From NCBI RefSeq assembly GCF_014646635.1, contig NZ_BMNQ01000008.1, forward strand, positions 1-64,000: 64,000 nucleotides of DNA. The letters run 5' to 3'. The DNA comes from Lentibacillus kapialis. Lineage in GTDB: Bacteria; Bacillota; Bacilli; Bacillales; Amphibacillaceae. Made by a program: the position numbers and the translations under genes. This document shows, piece after piece, positions 11,579 through 21,280 of this stretch. The notes below the pieces were generated by a model, which made no database searches, was not told where the DNA came from, and saw only the letters and a program-made list of their open reading frames with translations. How positions within the stretch are numbered: the stretch's first letter is position 1; the number at the start of each line of letters is the position of its first letter.

Positions 11579-12406
11579 CTATTCTGTGGCTTGCGCTGTA
11601 ATAATACCTTCATCAACCATCTCATCTAAGGTATATTCAATAACATGTTCGTTTTCGGGTATTTCTATATGAATGACACGTTCCAGAATATTCAAACCGA
11701 TGACATTTCCTTCACCGTACGGCGTGTTGATTTTCTCACCGATATCCGGCATTTCACGTTTTGCCGTTTCATAGTCATCGTTTTCGTATTTGAGACAGCA
11801 CATCAGTCTGCCGCACAATCCCGAGATTTTTGCAGGATTAAGGGACAGATTCTGATCCTTGGCCATTTTAATCGAAACCGGCTCAAAGTCGCCAAGAAAA
11901 GTTGAGCAGCAAAGCAATCTGCCGCACGGCCCGATTCCGCCGAGCATTTTGGCCTCATCGCGCACACCAATCTGTCTTAGTTCAATCCGTGTTTTAAAGG
12001 TTGCTGCCAGATCTTTTACAAGGTGGCGGAAATCGACACGACCATCAGCCGTAAAGTAAAAAATAATTTTATTGCGGTCAAATGTATATTCAACGTCCAC
12101 CAGATTCATATCCAACTGGTGCTCTTTAATTTTTTGAGTTCCTGATTCCAGCGCTTTATCAGCAAGTTCGTGATTTTCAACCACTGCTGATTTATCTTTT
12201 TCATCCGCCACACGAATAACTTTCTTAAGCGGAAGGACAACATCCTCTTCGTCAACCTGTCTATTCGTAATGACTGCTTTTCCAAACTCAATCCCGCGAA
12301 CCGTTTCAACAACAACATATTGGTTAACCTCTATATCAATGTTTCCTGGATCAAAATAATATATTTTACCCGCTTTTTTAAAACGGACCCCAATTACTTC
12401 TATCAT
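11579..12406 (-). CDS. ricT: RicT (YaaT), PSP1-domain component of the Y-complex
   Basis: A 275-residue protein with a PSP1 domain. In B. subtilis, RicT acts with RicA and RicF in an iron-sulphur-bearing complex needed for RNase Y-dependent mRNA maturation and for phosphorelay, biofilm and competence. The Cys-rich centre (IGPCGRLLCCSTFLGDFEP, then SGLCGRLMCCLKYE, residues about 155-210) supplies the likely cluster ligands. It sits 4 bases after holB and 14 before yabA, in one operon. Confidence 0.95.
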   Translation of the reverse strand: MIEVIGVRFKKAGKIYYFDPGNIDIEVNQYVVVETVRGIEFGKAVITNRQVDEEDVVLPLKKVIRVADEKDKSAVVENHELADKALESGTQKIKEHQLDMNLVDVEYTFDRNKIIFYFTADGRVDFRHLVKDLAATFKTRIELRQIGVRDEAKMLGGIGPCGRLLCCSTFLGDFEPVSIKMAKDQNLSLNPAKISGLCGRLMCCLKYENDDYETAKREMPDIGEKINTPYGEGNVIGLNILERVIHIEIPENEHVIEYTLDEMVDEGIITAQATE

Positions 12407-12410
12407 TCAA

Positions 12411-13400
12411 TCACCTCTGTATTTGAATGGTGAGCTGCTCCATCACAAGTGTCGGGTGGACATTTTGCTTGAGTTTTCGTTTTGCATCAAGCAGATTATT
12501 CAATATTTCCAGCAATTTTTCCTGTGAGAAGAACATCACCAGATTGTTGATTTTCTCATCTTCCTTGAAAAAAACGATCATGTCCTCTTCTTTGCCGATA
12601 TGGTAATAAAGTATATCTTTAAATGCCAACATCAAAAGGTCCAGACCCTGTTCCTGCTGAGGGCGTTCCTTGAAATGCGGTATCCACTGCTGGTGGATAA
12701 ATAAAAAAGCATCATTTGTATGTGTTGAAAATATTTCTACCAATTGTATCATTAATTTTCTTGCCTGAGCAAACCACTCATCCCCATTCCAAGAAATTGC
12801 TTCATCCAAGTTGTTGGTTAATGTGCTCAGTAAAACAGCCGTCCCTCGGGAAATCCCTTGATTGATTAACTGCTGCTGAAACGCCTGCGGATTGAGCGGC
12901 TTTAAATCAATCGTCTGACAGCGCGACCGAATAGTCGGAATAATTGATGAACTGTTTTCGGTCATCAAAATCGCCGTCGTCTTTTTGGATGGTTCTTCCA
13001 AAAATTTTAAAATACGATTAGATGCATTCATTGTTAACGTATCAGCACCTTTCACGACATATACCTTTTGGTCGGTTTCCAGGCCTGAATAAATGAACTC
13101 CTTTTGAAGATGTTCAATCTGTTCTTTTTTGATGGACTGTTCATCCGGTTCGATCCAGTGCATGTCAGGATGGTTGCCCGAATCGATCCGTTTGCACGCA
13201 CTGCATTCCTGACAAGGCTCAACATTAAACCGGTTTGTACAGAAGAGTGTCTTTGAAAGTAATGTGGCAATCGTTGTTTTCCCTGTTCCGCGTTCACCCT
13301 GAAGCAAGTAAGCGTGGGAGATGCGGTCTTTATGAATGCTGTTGGTTATGATTCTGCTGGCCAGCGGCTGGATTTCGGCTATGTCAGACCACGTTTTCAT
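12411..13400 (-). CDS. holB: DNA polymerase III delta-prime subunit
   Basis: A 329-residue clamp-loader subunit of the AAA+ type. The P-loop is GERGTGKTTIATLLSKTL (about residue 35), followed by a four-cysteine zinc module (CTNRFNVEPCQECSACK) and the SRC motif (TIRSRCQTIDL, about residue 160). With the dnaX product it loads the DnaN clamp. The remaining 160 residues form the helical collar domains. It is 4 bases from ricT. In B. subtilis yaaR lies between yaaQ and holB; here a 100-base gap with a hairpin replaces it. Confidence 0.95.
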   Translation of the reverse strand: MKTWSDIAEIQPLASRIITNSIHKDRISHAYLLQGERGTGKTTIATLLSKTLFCTNRFNVEPCQECSACKRIDSGNHPDMHWIEPDEQSIKKEQIEHLQKEFIYSGLETDQKVYVVKGADTLTMNASNRILKFLEEPSKKTTAILMTENSSSIIPTIRSRCQTIDLKPLNPQAFQQQLINQGISRGTAVLLSTLTNNLDEAISWNGDEWFAQARKLMIQLVEIFSTHTNDAFLFIHQQWIPHFKERPQQEQGLDLLMLAFKDILYYHIGKEEDMIVFFKEDEKINNLVMFFSQEKLLEILNNLLDAKRKLKQNVHPTLVMEQLTIQIQR

Positions 13401-13500
13401 TTTCTTCCCTCTTTATTATATATTGACCTATAAATCCTGCATGTCAGCAGTTTACGGTTTTTGGTCAGGCATCGCGGCTCTAGCCTGCAATGCCTGTGAA

Positions 13501-14480
<980 letters not shown>

Positions 14481-14498
14481 GTGTTGTTGCTCCTTTGT

Positions 14499-14619
14499 TA
14501 ATAAAGTGAAACCTCAATCAGTAGCGAGTTTGTCCCGCTGATAGTCAGTTGAACCGAAAAGGACATGTACTGGCAGTTGGACCACCACTTATCCTCTTCC
14601 AACTGCACCCCGAGTTGGA
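14499..14619 (+). repeat. Family D intergenic repeat, copy 2
   Basis: AATAAAGTGAAACCTCAATC, a CAGT...CTGA hairpin and GTCAGTTGAACCGAAA match the copy at 8181-8250. A second hairpin (GGCAGTTGG with CCAACTGC) follows here. It fills the gap between tmk and the decarboxylase-family gene. Confidence 0.6.
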
Positions 14620-14636
14620 TAGAAATGAAAAAAATC

Positions 14637-16079
14637 TTATCGCTGATTAGATGCGAGAAAAACGTTTATTCCATCATTTATATCGAAATGCTGCATATGA
14701 ACACCTTTCTGTGCTAACTCTTTCACCGCTCGGATATGGATGCGGTTAATCCGCTCGCCTTTCATGATAAAAGGAATCCCCGGCGGATACGGTGTGATTG
14801 CTTCTGCCGCAATATATCCCTCTGCCTCTTCAAGCGGTATTTGGGCCAACTGGTACCGCGACATGCGCGACATGGTTGAATAATCTAAATCCAGTTCCGT
14901 CAATTGTTCTGTAAAAAGATTGTCTACATTCATTATATCATGATTGCGTTGATTTTTTAATTGTGCATCAATCTGCCTAATGACTTTTTTTAGCCGCTTA
15001 ACTGCCTCAAAAGGAGCTAGTCCATGAATGAATAAAACCTGATAGTTAGTGGAAAACTCCGGCAATATACCTTCCTGTCCAAACAACTCCGCTATCATAC
15101 CACCAGTGATGCCTGGTTTTGCCTCCAGTACTATTTTCAGCGGGTCATCTGCCGGAAGGACGTCCCAAGACTCACTCGAGTCTAAAATTTCTCTGACATC
15201 ACGGGTACTTTTCATTATCAATGCCATTTCATGTTCCGTTAAATTTGCCAAAAACGAACGTGCCAAATCCAACGAAGCCATAATCGGGTATGACGGACTG
15301 CTTGACTGAATCATCTGCAAATAGTGATGAATCCGGCTATTGGAGAGCCGTTCTGACTGAACATGCAAAAAAGCACCCATTGTCATTGCAGGAGCTAACT
15401 TATGTGCCGACTGAACAACCGCGTCCGCCCCATGTGTCAAAGCAGACTCTGGAAACATCGTGCTGCTTGAAAAATGGACACCATGCGCTTCATCAATCAG
15501 GACTGGTATATCATATTCATGAATGAGATTAATCATTTCTTCTATCCCAAATGATTGACCAAAATAATCCGGATGAGTCAGTACCACAGCTTTGGCATTC
15601 GGATGTTGCTGCAGAACCATTTTGATTGTTTTAATATCCGGTGCCGTATAACGATTGACCGAATTATCAAATGCCGGTGCCATGAAAATAGGCTTTGCAC
15701 CACTCAGTTCCAATCCATTAAAAATTGATTTATGACAGTTGCGCTGAACCACAATTTTATCCCCTGCAGCGCAAACTGATAATATCATGGCCAGATTCCC
15801 TGCTGTACTACCGCCGACCAAAAAGTGGGTTTGGTCCGCACCGAAGTATGCTGCAGCAAGTTTCTGAGCTTCATCAATCACACCGCCCGCTCCATGTAAG
15901 TCATCAAGTCCGGGCAGTTCCGTCAAATCCAATGGCAATATCGCATCAAAAAATTCCCGTGCATATTTCTCGAAAATTTTGCCACTTTTGTGGCCGGGCA
16001 CATGAAATGAAATCGGATCATTGCGGTAAAATTGGTTCAGGGCATCAAATAATGGTGTGTTGTTCTGATTAAGATTCAT
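14637..16079 (-). CDS. yaaO: Orn/Lys/Arg decarboxylase-family PLP enzyme (YaaO-like)
   Basis: A 480-residue fold-type I PLP enzyme, the same length as B. subtilis YaaO. PLP-site motifs: VGGSTAGNLAMIL near residue 85, DEAHGVHFSSS near residue 197 and the Schiff-base lysine in VVQSAHKLAPAMTMG near residue 228. Homologues decarboxylate arginine, lysine or ornithine to give polyamines or cadaverine; substrate cannot be told from sequence. I chose the ATG at 16079 (MNLNQNNTPLFDALNQF), which has AAAGGA upstream, rather than the longer upstream frame, which overlaps gin. Confidence 0.88.
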   Translation of the reverse strand: MNLNQNNTPLFDALNQFYRNDPISFHVPGHKSGKIFEKYAREFFDAILPLDLTELPGLDDLHGAGGVIDEAQKLAAAYFGADQTHFLVGGSTAGNLAMILSVCAAGDKIVVQRNCHKSIFNGLELSGAKPIFMAPAFDNSVNRYTAPDIKTIKMVLQQHPNAKAVVLTHPDYFGQSFGIEEMINLIHEYDIPVLIDEAHGVHFSSSTMFPESALTHGADAVVQSAHKLAPAMTMGAFLHVQSERLSNSRIHHYLQMIQSSSPSYPIMASLDLARSFLANLTEHEMALIMKSTRDVREILDSSESWDVLPADDPLKIVLEAKPGITGGMIAELFGQEGILPEFSTNYQVLFIHGLAPFEAVKRLKKVIRQIDAQLKNQRNHDIMNVDNLFTEQLTELDLDYSTMSRMSRYQLAQIPLEEAEGYIAAEAITPYPPGIPFIMKGERINRIHIRAVKELAQKGVHMQHFDINDGINVFLASNQR

Positions 16080-16162
16080 GATAACCGTCCTTTTTGTATG
16101 TCTGATCATTATCATAATCAACACAAAGGACCGCTGCAACAAATTGAGCGGTCCCTTGTGTT

Positions 16163-16354
16163 CTAGGAATATAGTGTTGGCTGATTCATATTTTTTAATT
16201 TTTGCAGATAATAGCGATATTTTTCTTCTCTTGGTTCGGTATGAATCATGTTCGTTTCGCATTCACAACAAATGAACAATTTGTATAAATGAATGCCTCG
16301 TTCCTTTTCCTCTTCGCAAATCCCGCACCGTTCCGTCATTAGTTTTTGTACCAT
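16163..16354 (-). CDS. csfB: Anti-sigma-G factor Gin (CsfB)
   Basis: A 63-residue zinc protein. Two Cys pairs, RCGICEEEKERG and FICCECETN, form the zinc site that lets Gin dimerise. In B. subtilis Gin is made under sigma-F, holds sigma-G inactive early in the forespore and also inhibits sigma-E. The ending KNMNQPTLYS resembles B. subtilis. GGAGGTGG precedes the ATG. It usually lies after bofA and rrnA; here only a MITE-bearing gap separates it from bofA. Confidence 0.9.
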   Translation of the reverse strand: MVQKLMTERCGICEEEKERGIHLYKLFICCECETNMIHTEPREEKYRYYLQKLKNMNQPTLYS

Positions 16355-16510
16355 GTCCCCACCTCCGTTAGTTTAGTGTCTCCTAATCTAACGAATTTTA
16401 TACAAATCATTGAAACTTTTTAAAAGCTGTTTTCAATAAAAGTATATTCCGGAGGGGCTTATTTCTTTACACTTCATACAAGCACAGGCCAGAACAAATT
16501 TTTCTTATAA

Positions 16511-16727
16511 GAGGTTATTCAAAAAGTCCGGTAAAAATGACACTTCGAATTTCTTCGTTGGCTTGTTTCTCCGCTCCTTGGAAAAGAAAAACACTTTTCC
16601 TGCGTGCGAAGCGGATTCAGGACAGCATTACTTGTGCTCATGTATCTAAAGGCATACCCTTTCGCTCCTCGAAACTCCGCCGTCTCGAACTTCTTGATCC
16701 TTTTTAGCCTCGTTTTTGACCACGCAC
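16511..16727 (-). mobile_element. Family B MITE-like element, copy B2
   Basis: A 217-bp copy in the opposite orientation to B1, flanked by TATAA on both sides (16506-16510 and 16728-16732). It begins GAGGTTATTCAAAAAGTCCG and ends with CGTTTTTGACCACGCAC. The flanking sequence TTTTTCTTATAA before it, and TATAAGATCATCCATC after it, joins up into a family A element, so this MITE inserted into one. Confidence 0.85.
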
Positions 16728-16766
16728 TATAAGATCATCCATCATGTATACTTCCTGACACTATAA
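16728..16766 (-). repeat. Family A repeat remnant A7, split by MITE B2
   Basis: On the minus strand TGTCAGGAAGTATAC then ATGGATGATCTTATA is a diverged family A head and middle. The rest of the element continues at about 16496-16510, beyond B2. The head abuts the end of bofA, whose TAG stop lies in it. Confidence 0.6.
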
Positions 16767-17024
16767 AATAAATAAGTGAATGGCGGCCAGTGATGTCAGG
16801 CCAAACAAACCTAAAAATCCTGAAATCAGGACGGTAAATAGATTGATAGGAATATGCAGACCGATTGCCCCGCCGAACACATTAAAGAAAAACAAAAACA
16901 ATATGCCGATTCCCAATTTCACAGTACTGTTGGCAATAAAACGCATTGGTTTAACAGGAGCTCCCACAAATAATAGAATGACGATCAACGCAACCATAAT
17001 CGAAATAACCAGTGTCGAACTCAT
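16761..17024 (-). CDS. bofA: BofA, inhibitor of pro-sigma-K processing
   Basis: An 87-residue integral membrane protein with two hydrophobic stretches (about residues 4-22 and 37-80). In the outer forespore membrane BofA, with SpoIVFA, holds the SpoIVFB protease inactive until the forespore signals. The C-terminal part GGAIGLHIPINLFTVLISG carries the conserved family block. Length equals B. subtilis BofA. GGGAGTG precedes the ATG. The stop codon TAG falls in the head of a degenerate family A repeat. Confidence 0.93.
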   Translation of the reverse strand: MSSTLVISIMVALIVILLFVGAPVKPMRFIANSTVKLGIGILFLFFFNVFGGAIGLHIPINLFTVLISGFLGLFGLTSLAAIHLFIL

Positions 17025-17095
17025 GCCGAATCACTCCCTTTTCCTTGTCCCTTTCTACTTTTATATGAAAGAGCATCCGGAAAAAGAACTGAAAT

Positions 17096-17314
17096 CTATG
17101 GATTGTATCTGATAGCACTGATTTTACGATATCTTGCCTCCCGCCATAAGAATAAGTACTTTGCCTGAGCGAGATTTTCTTTATAATGGCCATCATCTGT
17201 TGGTTCGATACTTTTTTTCACAATTGACTGGATGTCTTTCCACTCTTTTTCAAGCGTGAACAATGAATCCAATAATTGCTCGTCAACTGCCTGTTTTTTC
17301 CGTTTCTTCCCCAT
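17096..17314 (-). CDS. yaaL: YaaL-family protein (DUF2508)
   Basis: A 72-residue soluble protein, rich in Lys and Glu, beginning MGKKRKKQAVDEQLLDSLF with a helical middle and the family ending KYLFLWREARYRKISAIRYN. The function is unknown. The ATG at 17314 has AGGTG 6 bases upstream; a GTG three codons earlier overlaps that site. It lies between recR and bofA, the conserved place for yaaL. Confidence 0.88.
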   Translation of the reverse strand: MGKKRKKQAVDEQLLDSLFTLEKEWKDIQSIVKKSIEPTDDGHYKENLAQAKYLFLWREARYRKISAIRYNP

Positions 17315-17329
17315 GCGCCTCACCTGTCT

Positions 17330-17926
17330 TTATAGATCTCTTCTGCCTTCCAATGCTTTTGACAGCGTTACTTCATCGGCATATTCAAGGTCTCCGCCAA
17401 CCGGTAATCCGTGGGCGATACGGCTCGTTTTGATGCCTGATGGCTTAACAAGACGGGAAATATACATTGCTGTCGCTTCACCCTCAATATTTGGGTTTGT
17501 CGCCAGTATCAGCTCCTCAACCGCTTCATCTTTCAATCTGTTAATCAGGTCCGGCACATTTATATCTTCAGGGCCAATCCCGTCCATTGGTGATATCGCA
17601 CCATGCAGCACATGGTATCTCCCGTTGAATTCTTTCATTTTTTCCATCGCAATAACATCTTTCGGATCCTGTACGACACAGATAACAGAGCTATCACGGG
17701 ACGTATCCTGACAAATGGCACATGGATCCTGATCTGTAATATGGCCGCAGTTTGAACAGTGTGTTAATTCACGTTTTGCGTTCACCAGCGATTTGGCAAA
17801 ATCCATCACGTCGTCATCATTCATATTTAAAACAAAAAATGCCAGACGAACAGCAGTTTTAGGGCCGATCCCTGGCAATTTTGTGAAACTGTCAATCAGT
17901 TTGGAAATCGGTTCCGGGTAATACAT
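17330..17926 (-). CDS. recR: Recombination mediator RecR
   Basis: A 198-residue ring-forming protein that helps RecO load RecA on gapped DNA. It shows a helix-hairpin-helix ([15 protein letters not shown], about residue 17), a four-Cys zinc finger ([16 protein letters not shown], about residues 57-72) and a TOPRIM domain ([13 protein letters not shown] to [15 protein letters not shown]). Length is canonical. It is downstream of ebfC and dnaX, the typical trio. Confidence 0.96.
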   Translation of the reverse strand: MYYPEPISKLIDSFTKLPGIGPKTAVRLAFFVLNMNDDDVMDFAKSLVNAKRELTHCSNCGHITDQDPCAICQDTSRDSSVICVVQDPKDVIAMEKMKEFNGRYHVLHGAISPMDGIGPEDINVPDLINRLKDEAVEELILATNPNIEGEATAMYISRLVKPSGIKTSRIAHGLPVGGDLEYADEVTLSKALEGRRDL

Positions 17927-17939
17927 ACATACGCCTCCA

Positions 17940-18010
17940 TTAGAAAAACTCAGACCTGACCGCTATAGCGGATGGATACTGGAGTTTTTCATACAAGGTC
18001 ATCTATCACA
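17940..18010 (-). repeat. Degenerate family A hairpin repeat A9
   Basis: In the ebfC-recR gap the minus strand reads GATGACCTTGTATG, then AAAAACTC, an imperfect stem closing on CCGCTATAGCGG, then GAGTTTTTCTAA. The layout is that of family A, but the stem sequence differs on both arms. No tandem terminator is obvious before it. Confidence 0.5.
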
Positions 18011-18023
18011 TGTTTTTCGATGA

Positions 18024-18341
18024 TTAGAACATTCCGCCAGGCAAATTCATCCCTTTTGTAAATTCTCCCATCGTGTCATTCGTCTTATCTTCAATTTGCT
18101 TGATCACATCATTTGTCGCAGTCAAAATAAGGTCTTGCAGCATATCAACATCATCAGGATCCACAACTTCTTCTGAGATTTGTATATCCGTTATTTCCTT
18201 TTTGCCATTGGCCACGACGGTCACCATTCCGCCCCCCGCTGAAGATTCAAATGTCATTTCATGAAGTTCTTCCTGAGCTTTCATCATTTTCTTTTGCATT
18301 TTTTGCATCTGCTTCATCATATTGTTCATATTTCCCTTCAT
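18024..18341 (-). CDS. ebfC: Nucleoid-associated protein, EbfC/YbaB family (YaaK)
   Basis: A 105-residue DNA-binding protein with a Met-rich N-terminal helix ([20 protein letters not shown]) and the family block [20 protein letters not shown] near residue 35. It forms tweezer-like dimers and is co-expressed with dnaX and recR. AGGAGG precedes the ATG. Its biological role in Bacillaceae is not well defined. Confidence 0.94.
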   Translation of the reverse strand: MKGNMNNMMKQMQKMQKKMMKAQEELHEMTFESSAGGGMVTVVANGKKEITDIQISEEVVDPDDVDMLQDLILTATNDVIKQIEDKTNDTMGEFTKGMNLPGGMF

Positions 18342-18365
18342 GGAAAAACGCCTCCTAAAAGTAAT

Positions 18366-20060
18366 CTATTCATCATGGATCTCAAGCAGCTCATCCCCTA
18401 CCAATTTTCTAGCTTCCTCCACTAGGGGGTCTTCCTGCCGACCTTCCTCTTTAGTAGCTGATTGTTCCTGCCTGCTTATATATTCATTGCGCAGCTCCTG
18501 CCATTGATTTGCCGGAATCGGAATAATCGTCCACTTTTTTCCCGTAACACTCGTCAGCACCGACTCGACGGTATCCTGATTATCCAGAAACAATGAACAA
18601 TGGATTTCATATTTAAATTGAACAACTAATGCTTCTTCAGATGCCGCTGCAGGCTTGCTGTCTTGTATTGTAGCATGTGCAGGAGCGCTTGTCGATTTCA
18701 GTTTGTTTAAAAATGAAGCCCATTGCGACTGCACTTCTTTCAGCTTTGGCCGCTCCGCTGCATCCAGGACAGCGCGGATTTTTTCATATGGAATGTTGTA
18801 ACTGTTCTTGGCTGTTCTTGGTTTTGAGCGTTTCGGCTCTGGTGCTGGTGCCGGCTGCCTGGCTGCTGAAGGCGATTCCTTCAAAGCGGTCAATTCCTTC
18901 TCCAAATACTCCAGTCTGCCGATAAGCCTTGTAACAGCCTCCGATTCTGCCGCATTCTGGGTCTCTTTTTTCCGGTTATCCTTATTCGTTATTGTTAAAA
19001 TAGCAATTTCGATAAATACTTTCGGGCTGGTCGTCCATTTAATTTCCTGCTGGCACTGGTTAAGACGCGTCATCGCATCCTGAATCCAGTCTTCTGTGAT
19101 AGTCACAGCAAGCTGTTTAAATGATTCATCAGCCATGGCCCGCTCGAGAATCCCTTCAAGTGTCGGCGCACTTTTGTACAGCAACAAATCGCGCAGGAAA
19201 TAAATCAGGTCATACACAAAACGTGCTGGGTCTTTTCCATTCTGAATCAAATCATCAAGCAATGTTAACGCCTTTTGCACGTCCTGATCATACATGGCTT
19301 GAGCAACATCTGTTAAAATCCCCTGAGCAACACCGCCTGTGACGGCCAGGACATCTTCTGTTTCGACCTGTTCATCACTGTACGAAATCGCCTGATCGAG
19401 GATACTAAGTGCATCCCGCATTCCGCCTTCTGCCGCCAGTGCCACCGTTTCCATCGCTTTATCCGATACAGCGATCTGCTCCGCTTCAATCACCATCCGC
19501 ATCCGGTCGACAATGGACTTATTCGAAATTGGTTTAAAGTCAAAGCGCTGACATCTTGAAGCAACTGTCAGCGGGATTTTGTGAGGTTCGGTCGTAGCCA
19601 GTATAAAGACGACGTGCTTTGGAGGCTCTTCCAATGTTTTCAAAAGAGCGTTAAATGCACTTGTTGAAATCATATGCACCTCATCGATGATATACACTTT
19701 ATAAGGGACTGAGCTTGCAGCATACTTGACCTTATCACGTATCTCGCGGACATCCTCAACACTTGTATTCGAGGCCGCATCCATTTCGATAATATCGTTA
19801 ATCGAACCATCCTGAATACCGCGACAGGATGCACATTCATTACACGGTTCTTTGACAGGGGCATGTTCACAATTAATCGTTTTGGCAAAAATCTTCGCGG
19901 CACTTGTTTTTCCGGTTCCACGCGGGCCGGAAAAAATATAGGCATGTGAAAATTTTTCCTGGGCAATCGCATTTTGTAGTGTTTTAGTGATGTGGGACTG
20001 GCCGACAACATCCTGAAATGTTTTGGGCCGCCATACGCGGTATAGTGCCTGGTAGGTCAT
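18366..20060 (-). CDS. dnaX: DNA polymerase III gamma/tau subunit
   Basis: A 564-residue clamp-loader ATPase. Start MTYQALYRVWRPKTFQDVVG, P-loop SGPRGTGKTSAAKIF (about residue 44), four-Cys zinc module (CEHAPVKEPCNECASC, about 64-79), Walker B IIDEVHM (about 118) and sensor SRCQRFDFK (about 168). The C-terminal 200 residues are the tau-type extension binding polymerase and helicase. No obvious frameshift slip site was recognised, so a short gamma form is not predicted from what I can see. Confidence 0.96.
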   Translation of the reverse strand: MTYQALYRVWRPKTFQDVVGQSHITKTLQNAIAQEKFSHAYIFSGPRGTGKTSAAKIFAKTINCEHAPVKEPCNECASCRGIQDGSINDIIEMDAASNTSVEDVREIRDKVKYAASSVPYKVYIIDEVHMISTSAFNALLKTLEEPPKHVVFILATTEPHKIPLTVASRCQRFDFKPISNKSIVDRMRMVIEAEQIAVSDKAMETVALAAEGGMRDALSILDQAISYSDEQVETEDVLAVTGGVAQGILTDVAQAMYDQDVQKALTLLDDLIQNGKDPARFVYDLIYFLRDLLLYKSAPTLEGILERAMADESFKQLAVTITEDWIQDAMTRLNQCQQEIKWTTSPKVFIEIAILTITNKDNRKKETQNAAESEAVTRLIGRLEYLEKELTALKESPSAARQPAPAPEPKRSKPRTAKNSYNIPYEKIRAVLDAAERPKLKEVQSQWASFLNKLKSTSAPAHATIQDSKPAAASEEALVVQFKYEIHCSLFLDNQDTVESVLTSVTGKKWTIIPIPANQWQELRNEYISRQEQSATKEEGRQEDPLVEEARKLVGDELLEIHDE

Positions 20061-20308
20061 AATGAATGGTTCCCCTTTATGAGGCTTTGAAAAAGTCCCG
20101 GAGAGATAATGCAGCCAATTTCCGATCCTTTTCCCCTCTTTTTTTAAACATACATTTATAATTTCTATCTAAATTATACTCGAAGTCAGGGGTGAATGTG
20201 AAGGGGGATTGCAAATAAACGGAAGGCTCACCGCTTTATAAAACCTTATAGTTTCTAAATCCCTCTGTATAGGTTTCTCCAACAAACCCATTTGTTTTCA
20301 CTTTATTA
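20061..20308. other. Gap between dnaX and the SRP RNA terminator
   Basis: About 250 bases with no supported gene. The dnaX promoter must lie here, but I cannot place it with confidence. Confidence 0.5.
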
Positions 20309-20353
20309 GAAAAAAGACTGCACCAACTGTCGCTTAGGACATTGATACAGTCT
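20309..20353 (-). terminator. Intrinsic terminator after SRP RNA
   Basis: On the minus strand AGACTG (20348-20353) pairs with CAGTCT (20315-20320), with an inner TGTC/GACA helix, then six T residues. It lies 17 bases after the SRP RNA 3' end. Confidence 0.82.
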
Positions 20354-20369
20354 CTTTTCATTATGTAAA

Positions 20370-20638
20370 CCGTGCACCCATTGTTGATCAAGCGTCCCTA
20401 AGCGTTACCCAAGTTCATGGCTCGGCTCAGGCTTCCCCGCGGCACACAGGAATGACCACTTACTGCTGCTTCCTTCCGGATCTGACAGGGTTCATGGGTT
20501 CCTGTTGCGCAGGACCTGGGCGTCAACACCATTCCCTTGAGGCAGACCTTAAAGACGTTTAACCTCGAATGGGAATTCGACCTCGCTATAGCGGATTGCG
20601 AGTACAGGGCACCGCTACCTCCCCGCTTAGCACGGCAA
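20370..20638 (-). ncRNA. ffs: SRP RNA (scRNA, Bacillus long type)
   Basis: The RNA of the signal recognition particle, about 269 nt, the long Bacillus form with an Alu domain. Recognised segments on the minus strand: GTGCTAAGCGGGGAGGTAGC (5' Alu part), TGTTGACG, the S-domain tip around GTCAGATCCGGAAGGAAGC and AGCAGTAAG, the returning GTAACGCTTAGGG strand and GGGTGCACGG at the 3' end. It pairs with Ffh to target membrane proteins. The 5' end is inferred from the promoter at 20644-20672. It lies between tadA and dnaX as in B. subtilis. Confidence 0.95.
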
Positions 20639-20643
20639 CCATT

Positions 20644-20672
20644 ATTATACTTACTATAAATGCAAAATGCAA
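20644..20672 (-). promoter_or_regulatory. SRP RNA promoter
   Basis: On the minus strand TTGCAT (20667-20672) and TATAAT (20644-20649) are 17 bases apart, placing a start near 20638, just before the first SRP RNA helix. Confidence 0.78.
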
Positions 20673-20756
20673 TCATAATCATGAAGTGGATACAATTTAC
20701 AGACAGACTTACCGAAAAAAACCATTGATAAGATAAATTGTACATAACTACCCTGG

Positions 20757-21215
20757 TTAGTTCTTCCCCCGTAACCTCCGGAAAAAGTCTGTCAAGAGGG
20801 CACTGCATTCGGCGCGTAGTACATCGTCTGTAAGTTCAACACGATGATTAAAACGCTCATCCTGCAATAAATTCATCAGTGTACCGGCACAACCTGCCTT
20901 TGGATCCGGCGCCCCGAACACGACCCGTTTGATACGTGATTGGACAATAGCACCGGCACACATGGGACACGGCTCAAGCGTGACATACAATGTACATTCT
21001 TCAAGTCGCCAGCTGCCGATGATTTGGTTTGCCTTCTCAATCGCAATCAGCTCTGCATGGGATAGCGTCGTCTGTGATGATTCACGTATATTGTATCCTG
21101 TCGTAATCACCTCATCCTGATAAACAACTACCGCCCCGATCGGCACTTCATTCATCGCTTTTGCCTTTTTTGCTTGTCTAATTGCTTCTTGCATATATAC
21201 GGCATCATTTCCCAT
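20757..21215 (-). CDS. tadA: tRNA adenosine(34) deaminase TadA (YaaJ)
   Basis: A 152-residue zinc deaminase converting A34 to inosine in tRNA-Arg(ACG). The HAE motif (TTLSHAELIAIEKAN, about residue 52) and PCxxC motif (LEPCPMCAGAI, about residue 82) are intact. GAGGTG precedes the ATG. It is upstream of the SRP RNA on the same strand, but that RNA has its own promoter. Confidence 0.95.
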   Translation of the reverse strand: MGNDAVYMQEAIRQAKKAKAMNEVPIGAVVVYQDEVITTGYNIRESSQTTLSHAELIAIEKANQIIGSWRLEECTLYVTLEPCPMCAGAIVQSRIKRVVFGAPDPKAGCAGTLMNLLQDERFNHRVELTDDVLRAECSALLTDFFRRLRGKN

Positions 21216-21280
21216 TTCAACACCTCATAACGTTTGAAATAATCCATAAAGGAAAAACTAAACAAGAAAGGAGTGGCTTT

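Noticed and set aside
16080-16262. N-terminal extension of the decarboxylase-family protein
   Set aside because: It would overlap gin, and the sequence before MNLNQNN is unlike the family; the ATG at 16079 has its own ribosome site.
20398-20808. A 136-codon open frame over the SRP RNA
   Set aside because: The sequence is clearly SRP RNA with promoter and terminator; the frame is chance.
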